From Nocardioides ochotonae (GTDB taxonomy: Bacteria; Actinomycetota; Actinomycetes; Propionibacteriales; Nocardioidaceae), in the NCBI RefSeq assembly GCF_011420305.2, contig NZ_CP061769.1, positions 2,529,001 through 2,593,000 of the forward strand: a stretch of DNA of 64,000 nt, given 5' to 3'. Shown one piece after another: positions 33,074 through 40,155 of the stretch. The notes under the pieces are model-generated. The model was not told the DNA's origin and did not search any database. It worked only from the letters and a program-made list of their open reading frames with translations. Within the stretch, counting starts at the first letter, position 1. The number at the start of each line of letters is the position of its first letter. The position numbers and the translations under genes are program-made.

Positions 33074-33477
33074 GCACTCACAGCACCCATCTGGGTCACC
33101 CGCTCGACGAGCGGGTGCTCGATGCCGAGACCGCCCGCACCACGCTGCGCTCGATGGCCTCGGTGACCCGCGTGATCCTCGGGGTCGCGCTCCAGGCCCC
33201 CGCCGAACCCGAGACGCTGAGCGCTGCGCCCGCTGCCGCGCCCCCTCACGCTCCCGTGGCGCTCGCGCAGCCGTCCGAGCCGGAGCCGCTCCAGCTGGCC
33301 GTCGAGCCCGACCCTGAGCCCGCCCCCGCGGCGTACGCCGCCCCGGCGGAGGACGACGCGGACTGGATGCCGGCCCTCGCCGCGGTCCCGCGCCTCGCGG
33401 TGGTCGACCCGCTGCCGCCGGCCCCCGAGCGGCACAACGTCGGCCTGCTGGCCGAGCTCGCCTTCCTCGACGACTGA
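33070..33477 (+). CDS. Unknown Ala/Pro/Glu-rich soluble protein
   Basis: A 135-residue protein with a short helical N-terminus (LDERVLDAETARTTLRSMASVTRVILGVAL), a long Ala/Pro/Glu low-complexity middle and a C-terminal segment HNVGLLAELAFLDD. It overlaps the preceding gene by 4 bases and precedes the sigma factor by 111 bases. No enzymatic motif. The disordered middle with conserved-looking ends resembles an adaptor, but this is speculation. It lacks the RsiG motif. Confidence 0.7.
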   Translation: MSTHSTHLGHPLDERVLDAETARTTLRSMASVTRVILGVALQAPAEPETLSAAPAAAPPHAPVALAQPSEPEPLQLAVEPDPEPAPAAYAAPAEDDADWMPALAAVPRLAVVDPLPPAPERHNVGLLAELAFLDD

Positions 33478-33588
33478 TCCCCACGCGCCCGGCCGGAGAC
33501 GTGCCGAGAATCCCATCACGTCCCACTGGTCCCCCTGGCCCCCTCCGACCCACTACGGTGGTGCGGAACTCCAGAGGGGAGCACGGGG

Positions 33589-34332
33589 ATGGGGACTCAG
33601 ATGCCGGTCGACGACGTCGACGACCTCTGGCGACGCTTCAAGCACGACCACGACCCGCAGGCACGTGACCAGCTGGTCCTCCAGTTCTCACCGCTGGTCA
33701 AGTACGTCGTGGGTCGCCTCCGCTCCGGCCTCCCGGCCAGCGTCGACAGCGACGACCTGACCTCCGACGGCGTCCTCGGCCTGCTCGACGCGGTCGACAA
33801 GTTCGATCCCGAGCGCGGCCTGCAGTTCCAGACCTACGCGGTGTCCCGGATCCGCGGCGCGATCGTCGACGGCCTCCGCTCGACCGACTGGGTGCCGCGC
33901 TCGGTGCGCGAGAAGATCCGCGACCTCAACGCCGCGCAGACCACCCTCGAACGACGTCTGGGCCGCTCCCCCGACGACACCGAGGTGGCCGCCGAGCTCG
34001 GGATCGGCATCACCGAGCTCCAGGAGATGTACGCCCAGACCAGCTACACCAACGTGCTCAGCCTCGAGGCCAGCACCACCGGCGAGGACGACCCGGCGCC
34101 GGCCGCCAGCTACCTGCCCGGCCCCGGCGAGGACTGGCCCGACGGCTTCCTCCAGGCGGTGCGCAGTCTTCCCGAGCGCGACCAGATCCTGATCGCGCTG
34201 TACTACTGGGACCGCCTCACCCTCGCCGAGATCGGCCAGGTCCTCGGCGTGACCGAGTCCCGGGTCAGCCAGCTGCACAGCCGCGCCACCCTCACCCTGC
34301 GCCGCCGGATCGCCGAGCAGGCCGACGCCTGA
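33589..34332 (+). CDS. whiG: WhiG/FliA-family RNA polymerase sigma factor
   Basis: A 247-residue sigma factor with domains sigma2 (about 13-90), sigma3 (95-165) and sigma4 (185-240) and no sigma1.1, the FliA/WhiG/SigD class. Signatures: YVVGRLRSGLPASVDSDDLTSDGVLGLLDAVDKFDPERGLQFQTYAVSRIRGAIVDGLR in sigma2 and the sigma4 helix-turn-helix TLAEIGQVLGVTESRVSQLHSRA. FliA-class factors recognise TAAAG-N14/15-GCCGATAA promoters, and five such sites occur at T4P genes here. In Streptomyces the orthologue drives sporulation under RsiG control; no flagellar or sporulation genes are seen here, and the linked targets are pilus genes. ATG start with AGGGGAG 8 bases upstream. Confidence 0.92.
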   Translation: MGTQMPVDDVDDLWRRFKHDHDPQARDQLVLQFSPLVKYVVGRLRSGLPASVDSDDLTSDGVLGLLDAVDKFDPERGLQFQTYAVSRIRGAIVDGLRSTDWVPRSVREKIRDLNAAQTTLERRLGRSPDDTEVAAELGIGITELQEMYAQTSYTNVLSLEASTTGEDDPAPAASYLPGPGEDWPDGFLQAVRSLPERDQILIALYYWDRLTLAEIGQVLGVTESRVSQLHSRATLTLRRRIAEQADA

Positions 34333-34348
34333 CGGGTACCGCCCGTCC

Positions 34349-34984
34349 ATGGACGAGAAGGACACGGTCGCGGCCCTGCTCGCGCGCCACGGCACGACGT
34401 ACGCCGAGGACGCGGGGATCCGCCTCGACGACGCCCCGGCCCCGCTTTGGCAGCTGCTCGTGCTCAGCCTGCTGCTCTCCGCGCGGATCCGCTCCGAGGT
34501 TGCCGTCGCCGCCGCCCGCGAGCTCTTCGCGGCCGGCTGCACCACTTCCCCGCGCACCCGCGACACCCCGCGTCCGCGGCTGATCGCGGCCCTCGGACGC
34601 GCCGGGTACCGCCGCTACGACGAGCGCACCGCCACCCAGCTCGCCGAGCTCGCCACCACCGTCCTGGACCGGTACGACGGGGACCTGCGGCGCCTGCACG
34701 AGCAGAGCGACGACCTCGGGCGCGACCTGCAGCAGTTCAAGGGCATCGGCCCCGCGGGCGCGGCGATCTTCTGTCGCGAGGTGCAGGGCGTCTGGCCCGA
34801 CCTCGCACCGTACGTCGACGAGCTCACCGCCAAGGGGGCCGAGCGGCTCGGGCTGCCCACCTCATCCGACGCGCTGGCGGGCCTGGTGCCCGACCGGGAC
34901 CTGCCCCGGCTGGTCGCCGGCTGCGTGCGGGCCGCCCGCGACAAGTTGGTCGTCGACGACGTGCGGGGTGCTGGGCCGACCTGA
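34349..34984 (+). CDS. Endonuclease III-like HhH-GPD family protein
   Basis: A 211-residue protein resembling the HhH-GPD DNA glycosylase superfamily: an N-terminal helical bundle (LWQLLVLSLLLSARIRSEVAVAAARELF) and the helix-hairpin-helix LQQFKGIGPAGAAIFCREV near residue 130, where bases are flipped during repair. The usual Asp after the HhH is not in the expected PYVDELTAKGAERLGLP context with certainty (the Asp in YVDE is a candidate), and there are no C-terminal iron-sulphur cysteines. It begins 16 bases after the sigma gene on the same strand but is probably unrelated in function. Activity uncertain. Confidence 0.75.
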   Translation: MDEKDTVAALLARHGTTYAEDAGIRLDDAPAPLWQLLVLSLLLSARIRSEVAVAAARELFAAGCTTSPRTRDTPRPRLIAALGRAGYRRYDERTATQLAELATTVLDRYDGDLRRLHEQSDDLGRDLQQFKGIGPAGAAIFCREVQGVWPDLAPYVDELTAKGAERLGLPTSSDALAGLVPDRDLPRLVAGCVRAARDKLVVDDVRGAGPT

Positions 34985-34986
34985 GG

Positions 34987-35010
34987 GGTCTCGGCAGGCT
35001 CGACCGACGA
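34987..35010 (+). repeat. Interspersed repeat, copy 1
   Basis: A 24-base element starting GGTCTCGGCAGG and ending CGACCGACGA; it differs at two positions from the copy at 40132-40155. Each copy lies just past the 3' end of a DUF222/HNH gene. Confidence 0.7.
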
Positions 35011-35017
35011 AACGCGG

Positions 35018-36316
35018 TCAGTCGTCGGGCGGATGGGCGGTGACGAGCCGCGTGGTGCCGCCGTCCTTGATCAGGTGCAACCCGTGCGGGGATCGCCAGA
35101 GGTAGGTCGCGGCGTCGGTCTTGTCGTAGGTCCAGGCGGTGTGGGTCTTGGCCCGGTGATGTCGCCGGCACAGCGGGGCGAGGTTGCACGAGCAGGTCGA
35201 GCCACCCGCACCGTGGGCGACGACGTGGTCGGTGTCGCAGCGCCGGGCGGGTCGCTCGCACCACGGGAACGCGCAGACCGGTTGGGCGAGACGGGCCTGC
35301 TCGATCAGCTTGTCCGGAACCGCGTAGGCGTCGGTGTGGTGGTGGGCATCGAGATCGATCACCGGCTTGATCACCACCTGCGCGTCGCCGCACCAGTCGC
35401 GGACCTGCTCGGTCGACACGATCGACCGCGTCTCCTCGATGTGGGCGACGCCCGGCTCGTCACGGCTGATCGCCGCCTCCGACAGGTGCACGTGGATGAC
35501 GACCTGGCGAGGCTTCACCACCGACGCGGCACCCTCGCCAGTCTCTGCCCGCAGGTCGAACGCGAGCTGGCGTCGGGCGAGCTCACCGGCCGCCATCGAG
35601 CGCCGCACGTCCAACGACTCGGTCGAGCCGAGGGCGGCGAGCTCCTCCGCGCCGTGGCGGATCGCGGCATCCAGGTCGAGGGCGTCGGCGAGGTCGAGGA
35701 CGCCTTCCACCCACGCGGTGCCGTCGTGGGTCACGTCACGGGTCCGGACCTCGAACCGGCGCCCGTCCGCGGCCTGACGGCGCCGCTTCTCCGCACCTTC
35801 GGGATCGAACGTCGCCCGGGCGTGGTCGACGAGCCGCTCGATCTCTGCCCAGCCGACCTTGCCGACGACCGCAGCGAGCTGACGGTCGACGAAGTCGGCA
35901 CCCTCGGGCGGAAGAGCGAGGGTCAACTGCGCGAGCCGACGTCCCTTCCAGACCGGCACCACACCGGCCCGCATCATCTTCCACGTGCGCGGGAGCCGGT
36001 GCGCCAGCTCGAGCGCGGATCCGACCAGCGCCCGCGCGGAATCCGTCGACATCCCGAGCGCGGCACCCAGCTCCATCGGCGCGAACTCCGCCACCAGCGG
36101 GGTGCCCTCGCCACCGAGCGGCACCGCCACCTCGGCGAAGATCCAGCCGTCTGTCGATGCCGCGTCCGAGACCGACTCGGCCGGGTGCATCGCCGCCCAC
36201 GCCAACGCCGCGTCCAGGACGTCGAACTCCGCGCGCTGGACCGCAGCCCGTCGGCACTGCGCGAACGCCAGCACGGCGGCTGGAGTGTCGCAGTCGGGGA
36301 GCTCGGGGTCGACCAT
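35018..36316 (-). CDS. DUF222/13E12-family HNH endonuclease (copy 1)
   Basis: A 432-residue protein: helical DUF222 domain (about 25-300) and a C-terminal HNH nuclease motif, CAFPWCERPARRCDTDHVVAHGAGG...CSCNLAPLCRRHHRAKTHTAW, with its Cys pairs and catalytic HH. Such genes are multicopy in Nocardioides and mycobacteria; mycobacterial 13E12 genes include SOS-induced members. It is closely related along its length to the gene at 38756-40066 and transcribed in the opposite sense. A LexA-type box (36329-36344) lies 12 bases before the start. Function unknown; DNA damage response or selfish homing are both possible. Confidence 0.9.
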   Translation of the reverse strand: MVDPELPDCDTPAAVLAFAQCRRAAVQRAEFDVLDAALAWAAMHPAESVSDAASTDGWIFAEVAVPLGGEGTPLVAEFAPMELGAALGMSTDSARALVGSALELAHRLPRTWKMMRAGVVPVWKGRRLAQLTLALPPEGADFVDRQLAAVVGKVGWAEIERLVDHARATFDPEGAEKRRRQAADGRRFEVRTRDVTHDGTAWVEGVLDLADALDLDAAIRHGAEELAALGSTESLDVRRSMAAGELARRQLAFDLRAETGEGAASVVKPRQVVIHVHLSEAAISRDEPGVAHIEETRSIVSTEQVRDWCGDAQVVIKPVIDLDAHHHTDAYAVPDKLIEQARLAQPVCAFPWCERPARRCDTDHVVAHGAGGSTCSCNLAPLCRRHHRAKTHTAWTYDKTDAATYLWRSPHGLHLIKDGGTTRLVTAHPPDD

Positions 36317-36328
36317 GCCTCATCCTAC

Positions 36329-36344
36329 TCGAACGCACGTTCGA
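36329..36344 (-). promoter_or_regulatory. LexA-type SOS box upstream of DUF222 copy 1
   Basis: TCGAACGCACGTTCGA matches the actinobacterial LexA consensus TCGAAC-N4-GTTCGA. It is 12 bases upstream of the ATG, where a bound repressor would cover the transcription start or ribosome-binding region. Confidence 0.8.
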
Positions 36345-36395
36345 GGAGAAGCGTGGGCGGTGAACCCGAAGGTAAAGACTTCAGGGACGAGTGGG

Positions 36396-36551
36396 TCAGC
36401 GCTCCCGGCGTTCGCGCTCCTCGCGGTCGCGGCGGGCATCCTCGGCGAGGTCGCGGCGGATGCCCTCGGCGCGGCTGCGCTCGAAGAGCAGGATCGCCGC
36501 CACGACACCGGCGGTGAGGAGGATCGTCAGGATCAGGCCGAACAGGGTCAT
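36396..36551 (-). CDS. Small single-span membrane protein
   Basis: A 51-residue protein: membrane helix MTLFGLILTILLTAGVVAAILLF followed by a highly charged cytoplasmic tail (ERSRAEGIRRDLAEDARRDREERERRER). It is separated by only two bases from the preceding gene on the same strand. The gene is too short for standard gene lists, but the sharp hydrophobic/charged layout and GC-rich third positions support it. Function unknown. Confidence 0.7.
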   Translation of the reverse strand: MTLFGLILTILLTAGVVAAILLFERSRAEGIRRDLAEDARRDREERERRER

Positions 36552-36553
36552 GG

Positions 36554-36760
36554 TCAGTGGCTGGCCTTGCCGCCCTTGCGGCCGGCCTCCTTCTTCTGCG
36601 CGGTCGTGCCGCCCTGCGTGGCGTTGCGGCCCTTGCCGGACTGCTCACCGCCGTGCTTCGAGGAGTCCTTGGCGTCCGCGATCCTCGCGGCCCGCTCCTT
36701 CGACATGCCCTTGTCCTTGAGGGCCTCGTACTGCTTCTGGTTCTTGATGTTCCCGGCCAT
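36554..36760 (-). CDS. Small basic KGG-type stress-associated protein (DUF7218-like)
   Basis: A 68-residue hydrophilic protein: NQKQYEALKDKGMSKERAARIADAKDSSKHGGEQSGKG...QKKEAGRKGGKASH. The KYEALxxKGMSKxxAAxIA and terminal GRKGGKAS patterns are common in small conserved actinobacterial proteins related to the KGG/general stress group. Cytoplasmic, probably nucleic-acid associated. Upstream of the small membrane protein and possibly co-transcribed with it. Confidence 0.8.
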   Translation of the reverse strand: MAGNIKNQKQYEALKDKGMSKERAARIADAKDSSKHGGEQSGKGRNATQGGTTAQKKEAGRKGGKASH

Positions 36761-36876
36761 CTGGCACCCCCGACTCGCTCACGGTTGCCGGACGCGGTAC
36801 CCGGCCGCGTCACGCACATGCGCGACAGCGTCGGTGCCCACGGCTACCGTGCAAGGACCTCGGAAGGGAGTCCGGC

Positions 36877-38004
36877 ATGTCCGATCGGCCCGTGCTCGTC
36901 CTCAACGCCGGCTCCTCCTCGCTGAAGTACCAGGTGCTGCGTCCCGGCACCGGCGAGTCGCTGCTCGGCGGCCACCTCGAGCGGCTGCACCACGACGACT
37001 TCGCCGCCGCCCTGCTCCGCGTCAGCGCGGAGTTGGCGGACGCCGGCCTCGGCGCCGACGCGCTCGCGGCGGTCGGGCACCGGGTGGTCCACGGCGGCTC
37101 CCGCTTCGTGGTGCCGACGCTGGTCGACGACGCCGTCCTGGCCGGCCTCGAGGAGCTCGTGCCGCTGGCCCCGCTGCACAACCCGCCGGCGATCGAGGGC
37201 GTGCGCCACGCGCGAGAGGTCTACCCGGACCTGCCGCAGGTCGCGGTCTTCGACACCGCGTTCTTCGCCGACCTGCCGGTCGAGGCCGCGACGTACGCCG
37301 TGGACCGCACGCTCGCGGAGCGCCACGGCATCCGGCGCTACGGCGCGCACGGCATCAGCCACCACTACGTCGCCGCCGAGGTCGCGGCGTTCCTCGGCCG
37401 CCCGCTCGCCGAGCTCGACCAGATCGTCCTCCACCTCGGCAACGGCGCCTCGGCCACCGCGATCCAGGGCGGGCGCCCGGTCGAGACCTCGATGGGCCTG
37501 ACCCCGCTCGAAGGACTGGTGATGGGCACCCGCGGCGGCGACCTCGACCCCGGCGTGCTGCTGCACCTGCTGCGCGTCGGCGGCCTCGACGTCGATCAGC
37601 TCGACGACCTGCTGCACCACCGCTCCGGCCTCCGCGGACTGTGCGGACTCCAGGACTTCCGCGACCTCCAGGCGGCCCGCGACGCCGGTGACGAGGCTGC
37701 CACGACCGCGTACGCCGTCTACTGCCACCGGCTGCGCAAGTACCTCGGCGCCTACCTCGCCGTGCTCGGCGGCGCCGACGTCATCACCTTCACCGCGGGC
37801 GCCGGCGAGCACGTCCCCCGCCTGCGCGCCGACGTCCTCGCCGGCCTCGAACGGCTCGGGATCATCGTCGATCCCGTCCACAACGGCACGGCCCGTGGCC
37901 CCGCCCGCATCTCCGCCGACGACTCCGAGGTGACGGTGCTGGTCGTCCCCACCCGCGAGGAGCTCTCGATCGCCCGGCAGGTCGTCGAGGCGTTGGCGGA
38001 CTGA
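36877..38004 (+). CDS. ackA: Acetate kinase
   Basis: A 375-residue acetate kinase, a little shorter than the usual 395-400. Motifs in order: VLVLNAGSSSLKYQVL (phosphate-1), GHRVVHGGSRF, VFDTAFFADLP, YGAHGISHHYV, LHLGNGASATAI with GRPVETSMGLTPLEGLVMGTRGGDLDPG, and TFTAGAGEHVPRLRADVLAGL. It interconverts acetyl phosphate + ADP and acetate + ATP. With the phosphoketolase at 40155-42578 it would complete the route xylulose-5-P or fructose-6-P to acetyl phosphate to acetate. The two genes are separated by an IS481 remnant and the second DUF222 gene. ATG start with GGAAGGGAG upstream. Confidence 0.94.
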   Translation: MSDRPVLVLNAGSSSLKYQVLRPGTGESLLGGHLERLHHDDFAAALLRVSAELADAGLGADALAAVGHRVVHGGSRFVVPTLVDDAVLAGLEELVPLAPLHNPPAIEGVRHAREVYPDLPQVAVFDTAFFADLPVEAATYAVDRTLAERHGIRRYGAHGISHHYVAAEVAAFLGRPLAELDQIVLHLGNGASATAIQGGRPVETSMGLTPLEGLVMGTRGGDLDPGVLLHLLRVGGLDVDQLDDLLHHRSGLRGLCGLQDFRDLQAARDAGDEAATTAYAVYCHRLRKYLGAYLAVLGGADVITFTAGAGEHVPRLRADVLAGLERLGIIVDPVHNGTARGPARISADDSEVTVLVVPTREELSIARQVVEALAD

Positions 38005-38147
38005 GCGTCCTCGACGCGGTGACGGTGACGGTGACCTGGATGCTCGGCTCGCACGAACCCCGGATCGGGCACCTGCGCCACCGGACCACCTCGAGCGCGG
38101 CCAAGGGGTCGGTCCTCGGTGCCTTCGTGGGTGCGCTGGCGCCCCGC

Positions 38148-38600
38148 TCAGTGGGCGGGCACCGAGCGGGCGCCCCACTGCCCGCCGTCGAGCTCCGAGG
38201 TCCCTGGGTGTTGTAGACCTCGTCGAACGCGTCGACCTTGGCCTGCAGCTGGGCCAGCTGGTGGACCACGTCATGGCTCTGAGTGTCGAGCCGATCACCG
38301 ACAAGCCCTCTCGCCCCAGGCGACATGGGACGCCGCCGCGTAGCGGGAGTGGTCATCGATGAGCTGGAAGATCACGCACTTGCGCCCACGGGTCAGGACG
38401 TACTCGGTGGCGTCGAGCTGCCAGCACGCGTTCGGGGCCGGGTAGACGAACCGTCGCGACCGGGCACGGATCGCGTAGAACGTCTTACGTGAGATCGGGA
38501 TGCTCTTCGCAGAACGTGGTCACCGCGCCTCGTGGCGGATCCTCAGGCCACTGGACGATCGCGAGACGGACACGAGGATCGACAGGCTCATTGGCGGAAG
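38148..38600 (-). pseudogene. Decayed IS481-type transposase
   Basis: Minus-strand fragments of a DDE transposase. The N-terminal part reads IVQWPEDPPRGAVTTFCEEH, shifts frame into ISRKTFYAIRARSRRFVYPA, and continues into the rve core NACWQLDATEYVLTRGRKCVIFQLIDDHSRYAA. It then breaks, and the C-terminal part VVHQLAQLQAKVDAFDEVYNTQ follows near 38215-38275. Frameshifts and a large internal deletion make it non-functional. Upstream, around 38650-38700, ACCGATGTC-TGA motifs resemble the terminal repeats of this IS family. It explains part of the otherwise gene-less 38005-38755 interval. Confidence 0.75.
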
Positions 38601-38727
38601 GCACCCCACCAGAGAGCCAGAAGTGTCACCACCAAGCACCCCAGTTGTGTCACCGATGTCCTGACACAGAACCGTCACCGATGTCTTGAGACATGACATC
38701 GAGACCGTGGTGGAAAGACTCTTGTCG

Positions 38728-38743
38728 TCGAACGTGCGTTCGA
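38728..38743 (+). promoter_or_regulatory. LexA-type SOS box upstream of DUF222 copy 2
   Basis: TCGAACGTGCGTTCGA, a LexA-type palindrome 12 bases before the ATG, the same distance as in copy 1. The sequence from the box to the start codon is nearly the same in both copies. Confidence 0.8.
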
Positions 38744-38755
38744 GTAGGATGAGGC

Positions 38756-40066
38756 ATGGCCGACCCCGAGCTCCCCGACTGCGACTCCCCAGCTGCTGTG
38801 CTGGCGTTCGCGCAGGCCCGTCGGGCGGCGGCCCAGCGGGCGGAGATCGACGTCCTGGAGGCGGCCCTGGTGTGGGCGTCGATGCACCCGGAGGAGTCGG
38901 TCGCCGAGGTGGCGCCGACGACCGGGCTGGTGTTCGGGGAGGTGGCCGTCCCGCTGGCCGGTGAGGGGGCGCCGCTGGTGGCGGAGTTCGCGCCGATGGA
39001 GTTCGGCGCCGCGCTCGGCATGTCCACCGACTCGGCCCGCTCGCTGGTCGGTGACGCGCTCGAGCTGGCCCACCGGTTGAAGCGCACCTGGCAGTTGGTC
39101 CGCGCCGGCAGGGTCCCGCTGTGGAAGGCCCGGCGACTCGCGCAGCTGACGACCGCTCTGCCGATGGACGGTGCCGAGTTCGTGGACCGCCAGCTCGCCG
39201 CCTTCGTCGGAAAGATCAGCTGGGCCGGGATCGAGCGGCTCGTCGACCAGGCCCGCGTCGCGTTCGACCCCGAGGGTGCGGAGGAGGACCGACTCGCTGC
39301 CGCCGAGTCGCGCCGCTTCGACGTCCACACGCGCGAAGCCAGCCACGACGGGACCGTCCACGTCGAGGGTGTCCTCGACCTCGCCGACGCGATCGACCTC
39401 GACACCGCGATCCGGCAGGGCGCCGAGGAGCTCGCGACTCTCGGGTCGACCGAGCCCCTCGACGTGCGCCGCTCGATGGCCGCCGGGGAGCTCGCCCGAC
39501 GCCAGCTGGCCCTCGACCTGCGCGCCGAGGCCGGCAGCGCCGGCGTAGACGCTGCCTCGGTGGTGAAGCCGCGCCAGGTCGTCATCCACGTCCATCTGTC
39601 CCACGCCGCGATCACTCGCAACGAGGCGGGCATCGCGCACGTCGAGGAGACCCGGTCCATCGTGTCGACCGAGCAGGTCCGCGACTGGTGCAGCAGCGAC
39701 GCCCTGGTGGTCATCAAGCCGGTCATCGACCTCGAGGCCCACCACCACACCGACGCCTACGCCATCCCCGACCGCCTCGTCGACCAGACCCGTCTGGTCC
39801 AGCCGATGTGTGCGTTCCCGTGGTGCGAACGCCCGGCCCGCCGCTGCGACACCGACCACGTCGTCGCCCACGGGACCGATGGCCCGACGTGCTCCTGCAA
39901 CCTTGCGCCGCTGTGCCGCCGACACCATCGCGCCAAGACCCACACCGCGTGGACCTACGACAAGACCGACGCCGCGACCTACCTCTGGCGATCACCGCAC
40001 GGACTTCACCTCGTGAAGGACCAAGGCACCACCCGCCTCGTCACCGCGCACCCGCCGGACGAGTAG
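38756..40066 (+). CDS. DUF222/13E12-family HNH endonuclease (copy 2)
   Basis: A 436-residue paralogue of the protein at 35018-36316, with long identical stretches including CAFPWCERPARRCDTDHVVAHG and the C-terminal THTAWTYDKTDAATYLWRSPHGLHL. It has a DUF222 helical domain and an HNH motif. It differs by scattered substitutions and a short insertion (GSAGVDAAS), so it is a diverged duplicate rather than a recent one. It has the same SOS box and the same 3' repeat element. It is inserted between ackA and xfp, next to the IS481 remnant. Confidence 0.9.
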   Translation: MADPELPDCDSPAAVLAFAQARRAAAQRAEIDVLEAALVWASMHPEESVAEVAPTTGLVFGEVAVPLAGEGAPLVAEFAPMEFGAALGMSTDSARSLVGDALELAHRLKRTWQLVRAGRVPLWKARRLAQLTTALPMDGAEFVDRQLAAFVGKISWAGIERLVDQARVAFDPEGAEEDRLAAAESRRFDVHTREASHDGTVHVEGVLDLADAIDLDTAIRQGAEELATLGSTEPLDVRRSMAAGELARRQLALDLRAEAGSAGVDAASVVKPRQVVIHVHLSHAAITRNEAGIAHVEETRSIVSTEQVRDWCSSDALVVIKPVIDLEAHHHTDAYAIPDRLVDQTRLVQPMCAFPWCERPARRCDTDHVVAHGTDGPTCSCNLAPLCRRHHRAKTHTAWTYDKTDAATYLWRSPHGLHLVKDQGTTRLVTAHPPDE

Positions 40067-40078
40067 ATCGACCGCCCC

Positions 40079-40106
40079 GGACCCCGCCGACACCTTGCCG
40101 GCGGGG
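40079..40106 (+). terminator. Hairpin after DUF222 copy 2
   Basis: CCCCGCCG and CGGCGGGG form an 8-bp GC stem about 15 bases after the stop codon, consistent with a terminator between convergent genes. Confidence 0.5.
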
Positions 40107-40131
40107 CCACACCGCTGCGTGGGTCTCGACA

Positions 40132-40155
40132 AGCTCGACCGACGACAGCGGGCCT
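40132..40155 (+). repeat. Interspersed repeat, copy 2
   Basis: A 24-base element starting GGTCTCGACAAG and ending CGACCGACGA, 22 of 24 bases identical to 34987-35010. Its last base touches the xfp stop codon. The internal palindrome-like TCGACAAGCTCGA is a feature of small intergenic repeats in this group. Confidence 0.7.

Noticed and set aside
33070-33477. Second RsiG-like anti-sigma factor next to the sigma gene
   Set aside because: No E-x3-S-x2-R-x3-Q/H-x3-D motif; mostly low-complexity sequence.
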